DNA of 64,000 nt from Flavobacteriales bacterium (GCA_022447625.1 JAKVAX010000017.1:18584-82583), one strand, 5' to 3'. Shown: positions 24,143 through 33,751, counted from the first letter of the stretch. The notes: a model not told the origin generated them from the letters alone. A program made the numbers and translations.

Positions 24143-25602
24143 CTATACTGATCATATATGGGTTGTTTCTAACCTTCATTCTGTTGTACAGCTTCATGCA
24201 GTTGAATCTGACCATTGCTTACCGTGCTCGTCATCGAAAGCAGGAGGAGTGGCAGAAAGAAGACCCAGACCATTTTGAATGGCCGCGAGTAACGGTTCAG
24301 CTTCCGGTGTACAACGAATTGTATGTGGTGGAGCGTTTGATCGATGCGGTTGCTAAACTCGATTATCCGCTAGACAAGCTTGATATTCAAGTATTGGATG
24401 ATGGCAACGATGAATCTGTAGAAGTAGCGGCGAGAAAAGTAGCATACTGGAAATCGCAAAGACTAGACATTGAACACATTCGTCGTGAAGACCGTGTTGG
24501 TTTCAAGGCTGGAGCGTTGGAATACGGTTTGGGCATCGCTAAAGGAGAATTCACCGCTATTTTCGATGCAGATTTCATCCCTGATCCGCAGTTCCTTCGC
24601 AAGACAATGCCTTACTTCAAGTCGGGCAACAAAATAGGTGTTGTTCAAACCCGTTGGGAACACCTCAACGAAGATTACTCCATCTTGACAAGGCTACAAG
24701 CCTTTGGATTGGATGCGCACTTCACCATTGAGCAACTCGGTCGAAATGCACGTGGTCACTTCATCAATTTCAATGGTACCGCAGGGGTGTGGCGCAATGA
24801 ATGCATTAAAGATGCGGGTGGTTGGCAACACGATACCATTACCGAAGATCTTGATTTGAGCTACCGTGCTCAATTGAAAGGATGGAACTTCGTTTACCTA
24901 GAGGAAGTGGGGTCTCCAGCAGAGCTCCCTGCGGAGATGAATGCCCTCAAAAATCAACAGTTCAGATGGACCAAAGGTGCGGCTGAATGTGCCGTAAAGA
25001 ACCTACCATCGGTAATAAAGAAACGTGGTATTGGCCTCGGCACGAAGGTGCATGCGGTCTTTCACCTGATGAACAGCTTCATTTTCATCTGTGTCTTGGG
25101 TTCAGCGCTCTTGAGTCTGCCTATTCTACTGGTGAAGATTGGGACTTCTGATTACGATCTCATGTTCAACTTGGCCAGCGTATTCTTGTTCAGCTTCATG
25201 GTATTGGCTTACTATTACTGGACTTCCAGAAAGTACAGAGGTGATAGCTTCCTGACTTTCCTTCGTGATTTCCCGTTGTTCTTAGCGGTGAGTATGGGAA
25301 TGTCTTTGCACAATAGTATCGCTGTAATTGAAGGGTACCTAGGAAGAAAGACACCTTTCGTTAGAACACCCAAATTCGCCATCAGTGGGGAAGGAGATGG
25401 ATCTTGGTCTGATAAAAAGTACCGCGCTCTCAAAGCGAACCCACTCACCATTATAGAGGCGTTGTTGGCGATTTACTTCTTTGGCGGTGTCGTTCTAGGA
25501 ATCTATCATCAAGAGTTTGGAATGCTCCCATTCCACATCATGCTATTCATCGGATTCACCTACGTAGCCTGGTTATCCTTCAAGCATACTCGCGTTGCTT
25601 AA
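24133..25602 (+). CDS. Processive-type membrane glycosyltransferase (cellulose-synthase-like GT2)
   Basis: 489 residues from a GTG at 24133. An N-terminal membrane helix (TILIIYGLFLTFILLYSFMQL) precedes a GT2 domain with D,D,D,QxxRW signatures: LDDGNDES, IFDADFIPD, TITEDLDLSYRAQ and NQQFRWTKGAAE. C-terminal membrane segments (FIFICVLGSALLSLPILL, LASVFLFSFMVLAYYYW, LTIIEALLAIYFFGGVVLG) suggest a translocating enzyme like those making beta-linked polymers or glucosylating lipids. It is translationally coupled to its neighbours on both sides. Product unknown. Confidence 0.9.
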   Translation: MDLTILIIYGLFLTFILLYSFMQLNLTIAYRARHRKQEEWQKEDPDHFEWPRVTVQLPVYNELYVVERLIDAVAKLDYPLDKLDIQVLDDGNDESVEVAARKVAYWKSQRLDIEHIRREDRVGFKAGALEYGLGIAKGEFTAIFDADFIPDPQFLRKTMPYFKSGNKIGVVQTRWEHLNEDYSILTRLQAFGLDAHFTIEQLGRNARGHFINFNGTAGVWRNECIKDAGGWQHDTITEDLDLSYRAQLKGWNFVYLEEVGSPAELPAEMNALKNQQFRWTKGAAECAVKNLPSVIKKRGIGLGTKVHAVFHLMNSFIFICVLGSALLSLPILLVKIGTSDYDLMFNLASVFLFSFMVLAYYYWTSRKYRGDSFLTFLRDFPLFLAVSMGMSLHNSIAVIEGYLGRKTPFVRTPKFAISGEGDGSWSDKKYRALKANPLTIIEALLAIYFFGGVVLGIYHQEFGMLPFHIMLFIGFTYVAWLSFKHTRVA

Positions 25603-26977
25603 CCGCCTAAGCCCGGTTGTTTCGCGCATCGCGTTCATTCTGAGCCAATATGTGGCCTACCTATTCATGGGCTACGGCGTAGATCGATCAAACTTCTTCG
25701 AAGTATTTGTGGGCTTTGGCTTCCTCTTCGGAGGGATGATCATATTTATGCGACGCAAGCACGAAATGGGATGGAAAGAAATCTTCTGGATTGCGCTTCT
25801 ATTCCGTTCAGCATTTATTTTCAGTGAACCTCGATTATCTGATGATTACTACCGATTCACTTGGGATGGACTATTGACTGTGCAAGGAGAGAATCCTTAC
25901 CTAATTCTACCACAAGATTTCATCTCTGATGAGCGTGCCGCTGAATGGCAATTGGATGGGCTGTACGACGGATTAAATTCCAAACAATACTACACCGTTT
26001 ACCCACCGGTGAACCAAATGATTTTCGCGGCGAGTGTTTGGTTAGGTCAAGGCTCGTTAGCAGGTGCGGTCTTTTTCCTACACTTATTCATTCTGTTGGG
26101 TGAAGCGTTACTCCTTTTCTTGATCGCGCGACTACTCAGCTATTTTGAATTGCCCTATTGGTGGTCCATTGGTTACGCATTGAACCCCTTGGTCATCGTT
26201 GAGCTTTCCGGCAACGTCCACTTTGAAGGCATGGTGATGTCTTTCTTAGCCTTGAGCGTTTGGTTGGCTTGTTGTTTTCGCTATCGCGGAACGGCGATGC
26301 CTTTCTTAGGTGGGATTCCTTTTGCCTTAGCCGTATCTGTAAAGTTGACGCCGTTGATGTTGGTGCCTTTGGTTTTCGTGATCTTGAAACGCAGGGCATT
26401 CGGATTTGGAGCCATAGCGCTGTTCACGCTTGTGTTGACCTTTTTGCCGTTTTATTCTTCAGAATTAATTGCCCATTGGCAAACAAGTATAGAGCTCTAC
26501 TTCAAGTCGTTTGAGTTCAATGCGTCAATCTATTACCTCGTTCGAGCCATAGGAGAGGCCATCCTTGGATATAATCCTATTCAGACTCTTGGACCTTGGA
26601 TGTCACTGTTCACCTTAAGTTTGATCTTGCTCGTGGCCTTCTCCAGATGGAACAACAAAGGCACCCGGAAAGAACAAGTTGTTCGCTATGGAACGGCATT
26701 AACTTTGACCTATCTCGTTTACTACGCGATGACAACAACCGTGCATCCGTGGTATATTACGATGATTTCCGCCGCTGCGGTATTCTCCAATCGCAAGGCC
26801 ATCTGGTTCTGGAGCTTCCTGGCCGTATTCAGTTATGCCCATTATGATGGGGGTGGATTTCAAGAGAATTACTTCTGGATCATTGCGGAATACGTGATTC
26901 TGGCTGCGGCACTTTTAGCTCCGCTACCGATCAAAGAAGCATTTAGTAAAAAGGTGCTTAACGGATGGCGCGAATGA
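25595..26977 (+). CDS. Polytopic membrane glycosyltransferase (GT-C type)
   Basis: About 460 residues starting at a TTG at 25595 that overlaps the upstream stop by 8 bases; the next ATG is at 25669. It has ten or more hydrophobic segments and the GT-C-like luminal acidic motif FSEPRLSDDYYRFTWDG (about 80) with YTVYPPVNQ, plus TTTVHPWYITMISA, as in polyprenyl-phosphate-dependent mannosyl/arabinosyl-type transferases. With the two GT2 genes upstream it suggests a lipid-linked sugar pathway: one gene makes the lipid-linked donor and this one uses it. It converges on the DUF1704 gene with 20 bases of overlap. Confidence 0.8.
   Translation: MLNRLSPVVSRIAFILSQYVAYLFMGYGVDRSNFFEVFVGFGFLFGGMIIFMRRKHEMGWKEIFWIALLFRSAFIFSEPRLSDDYYRFTWDGLLTVQGENPYLILPQDFISDERAAEWQLDGLYDGLNSKQYYTVYPPVNQMIFAASVWLGQGSLAGAVFFLHLFILLGEALLLFLIARLLSYFELPYWWSIGYALNPLVIVELSGNVHFEGMVMSFLALSVWLACCFRYRGTAMPFLGGIPFALAVSVKLTPLMLVPLVFVILKRRAFGFGAIALFTLVLTFLPFYSSELIAHWQTSIELYFKSFEFNASIYYLVRAIGEAILGYNPIQTLGPWMSLFTLSLILLVAFSRWNNKGTRKEQVVRYGTALTLTYLVYYAMTTTVHPWYITMISAAAVFSNRKAIWFWSFLAVFSYAHYDGGGFQENYFWIIAEYVILAAALLAPLPIKEAFSKKVLNGWRE
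26279..26291 (+). repeat. CGCTANCGCGGAA motif, copy 4 (N=T)
   Basis: Inside the GT-C gene in a reading frame giving Arg-Tyr-Arg-Gly-Thr, so this copy does not encode the Ala-x-Ala-Glu seen elsewhere. Confidence 0.75.
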
Positions 26978-28961
26978 TGTAATCGTAGATTGGATTGTTC
27001 TCCTCAGTGCGTGGCTCCACGATAGCGCGTGATAGATACTTCGGTTGCTTCAAAATTCCTCGCTCAATCATTTCTAGGATGGTTCCATAGTGCTCCAAAG
27101 AAGTCTTGCCAATAAGCAACGGCCGAAGATCATTTCCTTCATTCCAGAAGCGATACATTTCGCTCAATCCTCTGAGGTATAAATGATCTTTGGTGAATCC
27201 TCCGCCGCGGTAGATGCGTGTGGTCAAGTAGAACGCTTCATCTACATCCATCTCTAAGTCATTGACCATGGTGCGGTAGGTCTTCTTGAAATCAGCTCCT
27301 TTCACCATCATGTCGGTGGCAATCACGCGCTGACCCAATTCCTTTAGACGGCGTAAGGTGATGTTTCCGCTCAAGTACTCAGACAGAACGGCCAATCCTT
27401 CTTGTGTCATCGTGTTCACCGGAAAGCCTAGGTTAAACACCTTCAATGGCTGAAGATTACTGTTCATGGTAGTCACCATGTGCACACCAATCTCGTGGTG
27501 CACAAGGAATCGCAGTTCCTTCGGACGGAAAGTCGCGCCTTTCTTAATCAAGACCTTCTTCTGATGGTTGATCACCATCGCGTCAGCCACCATATTCCGA
27601 GAAACTTCAATCTTTCCCTTGAAGCCGTATTCTTCGAAACTCTCTTTAAATAACTCCACTGCTTCTGGTACACCCAATCTCGGTTCCGCGGTAGCGACTT
27701 CAACCTCTGGAAGATGCTGAAGGAACCACGCATTCTTCAGGTCCTTTTCAGAGGGCTCACCGAAATAGCGCATGGAGTTGTACAAGAACTTACTGCTGCC
27801 AATAGATGAGAGCATGTCGATCTTGTCGCTGAAGGCATTGATCACATCTTGGTAAAGACGTTGGATATGCACATCCGTGATCTTCTCAATCTCCAATCGG
27901 TGAATCTTCCGTTTCAGTTGGAAAGGATCGAATCCAATTGGCTTGTATTCGAATTGTGGGTTGATTGTACAACGTGACTCAAAGAATCGTTTCTTCTCTT
28001 GAGCTACGTTGATGGGATTTACCATAGATAACAGCTCGAAATTCTTCAACAATTCATGCAGTGCTGAATCTACCTCGAGAATCGCTTCCTGAAGATCATT
28101 CGAGAGGAGGCGACCTTGTTTCTTATGTTCCCAATTAGTGAACTCTCGTGCAAAGTCATGCGCGTGATTTAGAATGGCACGCTTGAGCTGTCCCTTGATT
28201 GAAGTGATGACTGCAGGGAATGGCTCAGCCGTTTCTTCGTTACAGTAGATCTTCGAAACTTCGGTCGCAAGAACTAAGGTGTTGTCGAAGCTTTTGGTAA
28301 TGAAGGCAAGGTTGTACCCGCGTCCGAAGAAAGTATCATTGATAGCAGCGCGCTGTGGGATGCCGTTAGGCAACTCAATATCTGAGAGTTGACCACGCCA
28401 CTTTTCCACGCTAGTGCCAAAGCGATCATTATCAATACGCTCAGAACCAATATTCCAAACAGGTACTTCACGATCCCAACGACGCCAATTGTAAGAGTGC
28501 ATGTCGTAAACCACACAAGCGCCGAAAAGCTCTTCTAGCTTGGCGATCAGTGCGTATGTCACTCGATAGTAAGCGTCATGCTTCTTGCGCGAACGTTCGC
28601 GTTCGGCTTTGGTCAAGGCTCGTTTCCAGACCTTTTTACCCCAAGCCTCTTCATAGACACAAGTCTCAGGTTCTCGGTTGAGATCATATTCAAAACGGCT
28701 ATCCAAACCAATCAGTTTGATCGGCATGGAAGAAATGAAGGCACCGGTATAAGGGTCTTCTTCGTACCAGCGTTCAAATTCCGAAAGGCGCGTTTTGATC
28801 TTCAGCTCATCGCGAAAGCGATGACCATCATGAATGGCCGTGCATACATACGGCACGTATTCGTTAATCGAGATCCTAAAACCAGCATCACTGCTTTCCG
28901 CCTCAAAGGTTAGTCCCTCTTGGATGCGGCGAATGATCTCTTCACAACTTAGTTTACGCAT
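26958..28961 (-). CDS. N-formylglutamate-amidohydrolase/DUF1704 (QEGLA, MATCAP-like) metallopeptidase fusion
   Basis: 667 residues in two parts. Residues about 35-260 resemble N-formylglutamate amidohydrolases: TAIHDGHRFRDEL (43-53), VVYDMHSYN (150-158) and GSERIDNDRFG. Residues about 290-667 are DUF1704, annotated in bacteria as flavohemoglobin expression-modulating QEGLA protein and related to animal MATCAP tubulin tyrosine carboxypeptidases. The zincin motif HEIGVH is at 489-494 and TQEGLAVLSEYL follows at 519-530. Its start overlaps the end of the ATP-grasp gene by 8 bases, so the two are translationally coupled. It is predicted cytoplasmic, since no signal peptide is seen. Copy 5 of the 13-mer lies at 27684. 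Confidence 0.85.
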   Translation of the reverse strand: MRKLSCEEIIRRIQEGLTFEAESSDAGFRISINEYVPYVCTAIHDGHRFRDELKIKTRLSEFERWYEEDPYTGAFISSMPIKLIGLDSRFEYDLNREPETCVYEEAWGKKVWKRALTKAERERSRKKHDAYYRVTYALIAKLEELFGACVVYDMHSYNWRRWDREVPVWNIGSERIDNDRFGTSVEKWRGQLSDIELPNGIPQRAAINDTFFGRGYNLAFITKSFDNTLVLATEVSKIYCNEETAEPFPAVITSIKGQLKRAILNHAHDFAREFTNWEHKKQGRLLSNDLQEAILEVDSALHELLKNFELLSMVNPINVAQEKKRFFESRCTINPQFEYKPIGFDPFQLKRKIHRLEIEKITDVHIQRLYQDVINAFSDKIDMLSSIGSSKFLYNSMRYFGEPSEKDLKNAWFLQHLPEVEVATAEPRLGVPEAVELFKESFEEYGFKGKIEVSRNMVADAMVINHQKKVLIKKGATFRPKELRFLVHHEIGVHMVTTMNSNLQPLKVFNLGFPVNTMTQEGLAVLSEYLSGNITLRRLKELGQRVIATDMMVKGADFKKTYRTMVNDLEMDVDEAFYLTTRIYRGGGFTKDHLYLRGLSEMYRFWNEGNDLRPLLIGKTSLEHYGTILEMIERGILKQPKYLSRAIVEPRTEENNPIYDYIIRAIR
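27684..27696 (-). repeat. CGCTANCGCGGAA motif, copy 5 (N=C)
   Basis: Minus-strand copy in the DUF1704 gene, co-oriented, encoding Ala-Thr-Ala-Glu. Confidence 0.75.
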
Positions 28962-29985
28962 TCTCTACAGCTTTCCTCAGCTCGCTTCTTCTACTTCGTA
29001 GAGATTCACGCGATCGGATTACATCGTCACAGTAATCGATGATCTTACGTTGAAGTTTGACTTTGTTCAACTTATTGATGTAGTTGATTCCACCTGGGCT
29101 CAAAACATTTACCTCGATAAGCTTTCCGCCGATGAGGTCAAGTCCGGCAAAGTACAATCCGTCTTGAACCAACTTAGGTCCGACCCATTTACAGAGTTTC
29201 TTCTCAGCTGCTGTTAAGGTGTGTTTTTGAATGGAACCACCAGCCGCCACATTGGAACGGGCATCTCCTTCTGCAGGCACTCTTCGCATGGCACCAATAG
29301 GTTCACCATGGAGCATCAATACACGAATATCACCCAGCTCAGCGCCTTCCACGTAGTCTTGGAGTATCACATAGTTGCTCTCTCCGTCTTTGCGACTAAT
29401 GTAGAAGTCAAGCAAAGAGTTCATATTGGAGCTAGCCCCTTTTTCAAGAACGATAACTCCGGAGCCACCATAGCCATTCAATGGCTTCATGATCATCTTT
29501 TCAGAGTTACTCTCTTTGATCACACGCTTCAAATATTCCTTATTCTTAGAAACGTGGGTTGCTGGAATGACCTCATTCTTCGGATCGTAGAAAGCTGCTG
29601 TGTAAAGCTTGTTGTTCGCCTCACGTAGCCCTTCAACATCATTGATGATGAAGACGTCATCTTTGACAGAATCCAAGAAGTTCAAGACGATGTTATCAAG
29701 CGGCGGGTTCGCGCGCATGAAGATCACATCGAATCCAGCAAGCGGTAGCATCTCTTCCTTGAACTGCGCGTTCTTGTAGAAGGAGTTGATAGACTTCGAC
29801 ACCTTGTCTTGGTTTTTAAGAACCTTCGCAAAGGTCATCGCCATGCAATCACGGATGGTCAAATTTGCCGCTGTGGTTAGGGCAACTTTATAGCCTCTTG
29901 AGGCTACTTCATGAATGAGCTGTAGGGAAGAATCAGCATTCGGATCGATATCCTCCCATGGGTACATGATGAAAAGATAGTTCAT
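28954..29985 (-). CDS. ATP-grasp ligase, glutathione-synthetase-like
   Basis: 343 residues. The ATP-grasp fold follows GshB: VIFMRANPPLD (87-97), MIMKPLNGYGGSGVIVLEKG with the nucleotide-binding Lys and Gly-rich loop (165-183), DIRVLML (219-225), SNVAAGGSI (244-252), and the metal-binding pair Asp283...EVNVLSPGGI (291-300). This supports ATP-dependent carboxylate-amine ligation, but without gshA nearby glutathione synthesis is not indicated. It is the first gene of a two-gene unit with the DUF1704 metallopeptidase. The pairing suggests a ligase and a hydrolase acting on the same peptide-like bond; that is inference. Confidence 0.85.
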   Translation of the reverse strand: MNYLFIMYPWEDIDPNADSSLQLIHEVASRGYKVALTTAANLTIRDCMAMTFAKVLKNQDKVSKSINSFYKNAQFKEEMLPLAGFDVIFMRANPPLDNIVLNFLDSVKDDVFIINDVEGLREANNKLYTAAFYDPKNEVIPATHVSKNKEYLKRVIKESNSEKMIMKPLNGYGGSGVIVLEKGASSNMNSLLDFYISRKDGESNYVILQDYVEGAELGDIRVLMLHGEPIGAMRRVPAEGDARSNVAAGGSIQKHTLTAAEKKLCKWVGPKLVQDGLYFAGLDLIGGKLIEVNVLSPGGINYINKLNKVKLQRKIIDYCDDVIRSRESLRSRRSELRKAVENA

Positions 29986-30135
29986 GCGCTAAAGGTTAAA
30001 GCCGATCAAAAATAGACCAAAACACGATGCGACAAAGTAAAAGGTGCGATTTTCAGCCTCTCCATATTAAGTCGGCATTAAATAGTTCATCTGGCGCTCT
30101 GTTAGTATCTTACGACTCCAAAATCTTAAACCAAC

Positions 30136-33100
30136 ATGCTAAAGAGAGCGATCCTAGGGCTGCTTGCAGTTTTCGCGAGCACTGCGATGATGGCCGATCC
30201 CGGTGATACACTGGTGGTACAGACCTACACATTCGAAGATCAAAACAACCCGGATACTAATTATGATAGTCCGGGTAGACGTACCTTCACATTCCCTGAA
30301 AATGACGGTACGACGTACCAAAAAATCCTGATGTACTATACCCTGAAATGTTTCGAAGACGGAACAGCAGGAGGTCTCGGGTTCCCTTGTGGAGAGTGGG
30401 ATTATCTAACCTACAATTACCTCTACGATTACACAGGAGTGCTAGACTCGAATTTCTTGACGCATCCTTTCATGTTGATCGATAATCAAGATTTTGAAAC
30501 ACAAGATCTTGTGGTTGATCCGCTCTACAATTTTATTCAGTACGATTACGAAATCGCGAATGAAGTCACTGTAGAGAATGAAGTGATGGTTACGTTCGCT
30601 GAAGATGGAACGGTGAATCCGGCCCCAGTTCGAACAGATACGCACCGCAGCCGTTTTCAATTCTTATACACAGCACAAGAGTTGTTAGATATGGGGCTGA
30701 CTGCTGGTGAGATTGGCTACATCGAACTTGAAATTGATGATGCGTGGGATTTGGCAGACCTTCTTCGTTTGAAAGTTGGCGCTACCGCGGAAGAAGATTT
30801 GACCTCTTGGTATGATGGAGATATGACCGAAGTTCGCGTAGGTGAATTTATGCCTGGCGGCGAAGGGTGGTACCCGTTCCAGTTCACGGAAGCCATCATG
30901 TGGGATGGAATGAGCTCATTGGTATTTGAATTAAGTGCGCATGTAGAAGAAGCTCTTTCTCCGACGCAATTCAAAGGGGTGAACTCTACGATCAACTCTG
31001 TTTCGGCAGCGAGCAATGATCGCTATATCGCGTTCAATAACGTAGACGAGGTGAAAGTTCCAGGAGAGGCTTTCGCTGGCGTACAAGATGAAATTACCAT
31101 TGCCTTTTGGGTGAATGGAGATGAAGATATTCAGCCGAGCAACAGCACAGTATTCGAAGGCGTAAACAGCAGCAACCAGCGCGTTGTGAATAGCCACCTT
31201 CCATGGGGTAATGCTCGTGTGTACTGGGATGCTGGTCAGTCAGGAGGCTACGATCGCATCGACAAAGCAGCGAACACCGCTGACTTTGAAGGACGATGGA
31301 ACCACTGGGCATTTACCAAGAATGCAGTAACGGGTGAGATGTACGCGTACTTGAACGGAGAACTCTGGCATTCAGGAACAGATCGCTTCCGTACGATGGA
31401 AGACATTGTGAAGTTCAGTATTGGTTCGGCTGCAGGTTGGTCAAACTTCTACAACGGAAAGATGGACGAATTCGCCATCTGGGATGTAGCCCTCAACGAG
31501 GAAACAATCGCTGCTTGGATGAACCGTTCAATTACAATGGATCACCCGAACTACGATGACCTAGTGGTTTACTACGACTTCAATGAAGTGAACGGAGAAC
31601 CTGTACTTGATCACAGTGGAAACGGATTTGACGCAGCTCCGCACGGGGCTCCAGATCGCCAGTATCACAATGGAGATGATCTATTCTTGAATCCTGAATT
31701 GGTGGCATTCCGTCCTTCAATTCAAATCCAACAAGGAGATTACACGATTAACACAACTACAGATAGCTACACAGAACAAGTAATGGTAGCTCCAGTTTCG
31801 GTGTCATCATGGGATGTAGAGAACTACGATGTATATGTTACAGACATTGATTACTACTGGCTTCCTCAAGACACTTATGTATACGACGAGGATGGGAATA
31901 TTTTAGAAACGATTCCTTTCGAAGGAGATGCGGTTCCATTTGTAAACCAAACGCTAGAATACTACGGTGCTCCTTATGAAGTAGTTGATCGCTATGAAAT
32001 CGGACGATTCATCACTCCGTACGGAATCAACCTTGATCTAGAAGAAGGGTGGACTTGGATCTTCGATGTTACCGATTACGAGCCATTACTTCATGGAGAG
32101 GTAGAGCTTGAAGCAGGAAACTGGCAAGAGCTATTGGATATGAAGTTCATGTTCATCGAAGGAACTCCTCCACGTGACGTGAAGCGAGTAGAAGCATTCT
32201 GGAAGGGAACATACAACTTGAACTCCTTTGATGACAACGTAACGGCCTATCAGATTGATGTAGAAGAAGGGGAGGAGACTTTCCGTTTAAAAACGCGTGC
32301 TTCTGGACATGGCTTCGGACAAGGAAACAACTGTGGCGAGTTCTGTTACAACACGCATTCAGTGAAAGTGAATGGTGAAACACAGTGGAGCTGGGAAATC
32401 ATGCAGGAATGTGCAGATAACCCTCTTTACCCACAGGGAGGTACATGGATCTACGACCGCGCTGGTTGGTGTCCGGGAGCTCCTGTGAAAACTCAAGACT
32501 TTGAATTGACCCCACTTGTAGACAACATGGATTCGTTCACCGTTGATTACGACATCGAATATGATCCGGACGGGAACTACCGATTCGAAGGACAAGTAAT
32601 CGCCTACGGAGAGCCAAACTTCACCACGGATGTGGAAATCGAAGAAATCATGGCGCCTAGCGATATGCGCATCTTGAGTCGTATGAATCCAATTTGTGAT
32701 GATCCAGTAATCCGCATTAAGAACAATGGTTCTGCGCCATTGACCAGCTGCGAGATTACCTATGGTATCGGTGAAAACATGAATACGTATACCTGGACAG
32801 GTGAACTTGGGTTCCTAGAGTCTGAAGACGTGACGGTGAGCTACGATGATCCAGGGTTCTGGAATGGCGACGAAGAAGAAGTGTTGGTTTTCGAAGCAAC
32901 CGTAACATCTGCCAACGGTGTGACTGATGACAACCAGTTTAACAACCACGCAACATCAACATTCAATCGTCCACCTGTGTATACCTATGGGGATGAAGAT
33001 GACAACCGCATCATCATCTGGACAAAAACGAACAACACACCTTGGGAGACGGAGGTCCGTATTGAAACAATGAACGGAACAACAGTTTACTTGCGTGATG

Positions 33101-33594
33101 ATTTCGATGAGGCCAATACGAACTACCGCGATACCATTGCACTGAACGCAGGGTGTTACAAGTTCATCCTTTCCGATTCTGATGATGATGGGTTGAGCTT
33201 CTTCGCGAACAATGATGGAAACGGAACATGTCGTCTGAAGAAAGTGGCTGGTTCAACGTTCATTCAGTTCGAAACTGATTTCGGAAAAGAGATCGTTCAC
33301 TACTTCAACTTCCAAACAGATCTTGTATCTGTTGACGAAGAGTTCAAGCCAGAGCCAACGGTAGTGGTATTCCCTAACCCAGGTACAGATCGTTGTAACG
33401 TTAAAATCTCTGGAATGGAGCAAGACATTAGTTACCGCATGTTCGATGTGAACGGTAAGCTTGTGGCTTCAGGAAACCGAAAACTAGCCGGAGGAGGTTT
33501 GCTTTCTATAGATACGTATGATCTCCCTGCCGGAATGTACTCAGTCATCATCGACGACGGTGAACAATACGTCACCAGAAGATGGTTGAAATAG
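30136..33594 (+). CDS. Secreted PNGase F-related protein with inserted LamG domain and T9SS sorting domain
   Basis: 1152 residues with signal peptide KRAILGLLAVFASTAMMA. A PNGase F-like domain is visible in two blocks: FPCGEWDYLTYNYLY (83-97), matching the catalytic Asp segment of PNGase F, and, about 500 residues later, EIGRFITPYG, ASGHGF, NNCGEFCYNTHSVKVN (matching the catalytic Glu206 segment) and YDRAGWCPG. A concanavalin/LamG domain (about 295-480) lies between them. A CARDB-like region (PICDDPVIRIKNNGS) and the sorting domain (VVVFPNPGTDRCNVKIS to the end) follow. It is likely a cell-surface or secreted N-glycan-removing enzyme, or a glycan-binding relative. The catalytic Glu118 equivalent is not obvious to me. 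Confidence 0.85.
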   Translation: MLKRAILGLLAVFASTAMMADPGDTLVVQTYTFEDQNNPDTNYDSPGRRTFTFPENDGTTYQKILMYYTLKCFEDGTAGGLGFPCGEWDYLTYNYLYDYTGVLDSNFLTHPFMLIDNQDFETQDLVVDPLYNFIQYDYEIANEVTVENEVMVTFAEDGTVNPAPVRTDTHRSRFQFLYTAQELLDMGLTAGEIGYIELEIDDAWDLADLLRLKVGATAEEDLTSWYDGDMTEVRVGEFMPGGEGWYPFQFTEAIMWDGMSSLVFELSAHVEEALSPTQFKGVNSTINSVSAASNDRYIAFNNVDEVKVPGEAFAGVQDEITIAFWVNGDEDIQPSNSTVFEGVNSSNQRVVNSHLPWGNARVYWDAGQSGGYDRIDKAANTADFEGRWNHWAFTKNAVTGEMYAYLNGELWHSGTDRFRTMEDIVKFSIGSAAGWSNFYNGKMDEFAIWDVALNEETIAAWMNRSITMDHPNYDDLVVYYDFNEVNGEPVLDHSGNGFDAAPHGAPDRQYHNGDDLFLNPELVAFRPSIQIQQGDYTINTTTDSYTEQVMVAPVSVSSWDVENYDVYVTDIDYYWLPQDTYVYDEDGNILETIPFEGDAVPFVNQTLEYYGAPYEVVDRYEIGRFITPYGINLDLEEGWTWIFDVTDYEPLLHGEVELEAGNWQELLDMKFMFIEGTPPRDVKRVEAFWKGTYNLNSFDDNVTAYQIDVEEGEETFRLKTRASGHGFGQGNNCGEFCYNTHSVKVNGETQWSWEIMQECADNPLYPQGGTWIYDRAGWCPGAPVKTQDFELTPLVDNMDSFTVDYDIEYDPDGNYRFEGQVIAYGEPNFTTDVEIEEIMAPSDMRILSRMNPICDDPVIRIKNNGSAPLTSCEITYGIGENMNTYTWTGELGFLESEDVTVSYDDPGFWNGDEEEVLVFEATVTSANGVTDDNQFNNHATSTFNRPPVYTYGDEDDNRIIIWTKTNNTPWETEVRIETMNGTTVYLRDDFDEANTNYRDTIALNAGCYKFILSDSDDDGLSFFANNDGNGTCRLKKVAGSTFIQFETDFGKEIVHYFNFQTDLVSVDEEFKPEPTVVVFPNPGTDRCNVKISGMEQDISYRMFDVNGKLVASGNRKLAGGGLLSIDTYDLPAGMYSVIIDDGEQYVTRRWLK
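30780..30792 (+). repeat. CGCTANCGCGGAA motif, copy 6 (N=C)
   Basis: In the PNGase F-like gene, encoding Ala-Thr-Ala-Glu. Confidence 0.75.
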
Positions 33595-33610
33595 CATCAA
33601 GAGAAAGAAA

Positions 33611-33636
33611 AGGGTGCCAATTGGCGCCCTTTTTAC
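33611..33636 (+). terminator. Terminator of the PNGase F-like gene
   Basis: Stem GGGTGCC/GGCGCCC (one wobble) with loop AATT and T5, 17 bases after the stop. Confidence 0.8.
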
Positions 33637-33644
33637 GTTTTTGA

Positions 33645-33742
33645 GGGGGTTAAGGGGGAGGAGTTCGTAAGATTTTTCTGAAAGGGGGTGTTTTTGAGGG
33701 GGTGTTCAAAAGAATTTGCAAAAAATTCATACTGACCCCCTC
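33645..33742. promoter_or_regulatory. G-run cluster and inverted repeat upstream of glnN
   Basis: Four G5 runs (33645-33649, 33654-33658, 33684-33688, 33698-33702), three of them in GGGGGT. GAGGGGGT (33696-33703) is the exact complement of ACCCCCTC (33735-33742). All lie upstream of the -7 box, so they would act as DNA sites or as structure in a longer transcript. Confidence 0.5.
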
Positions 33743-33751
33743 TCGTTTGTC

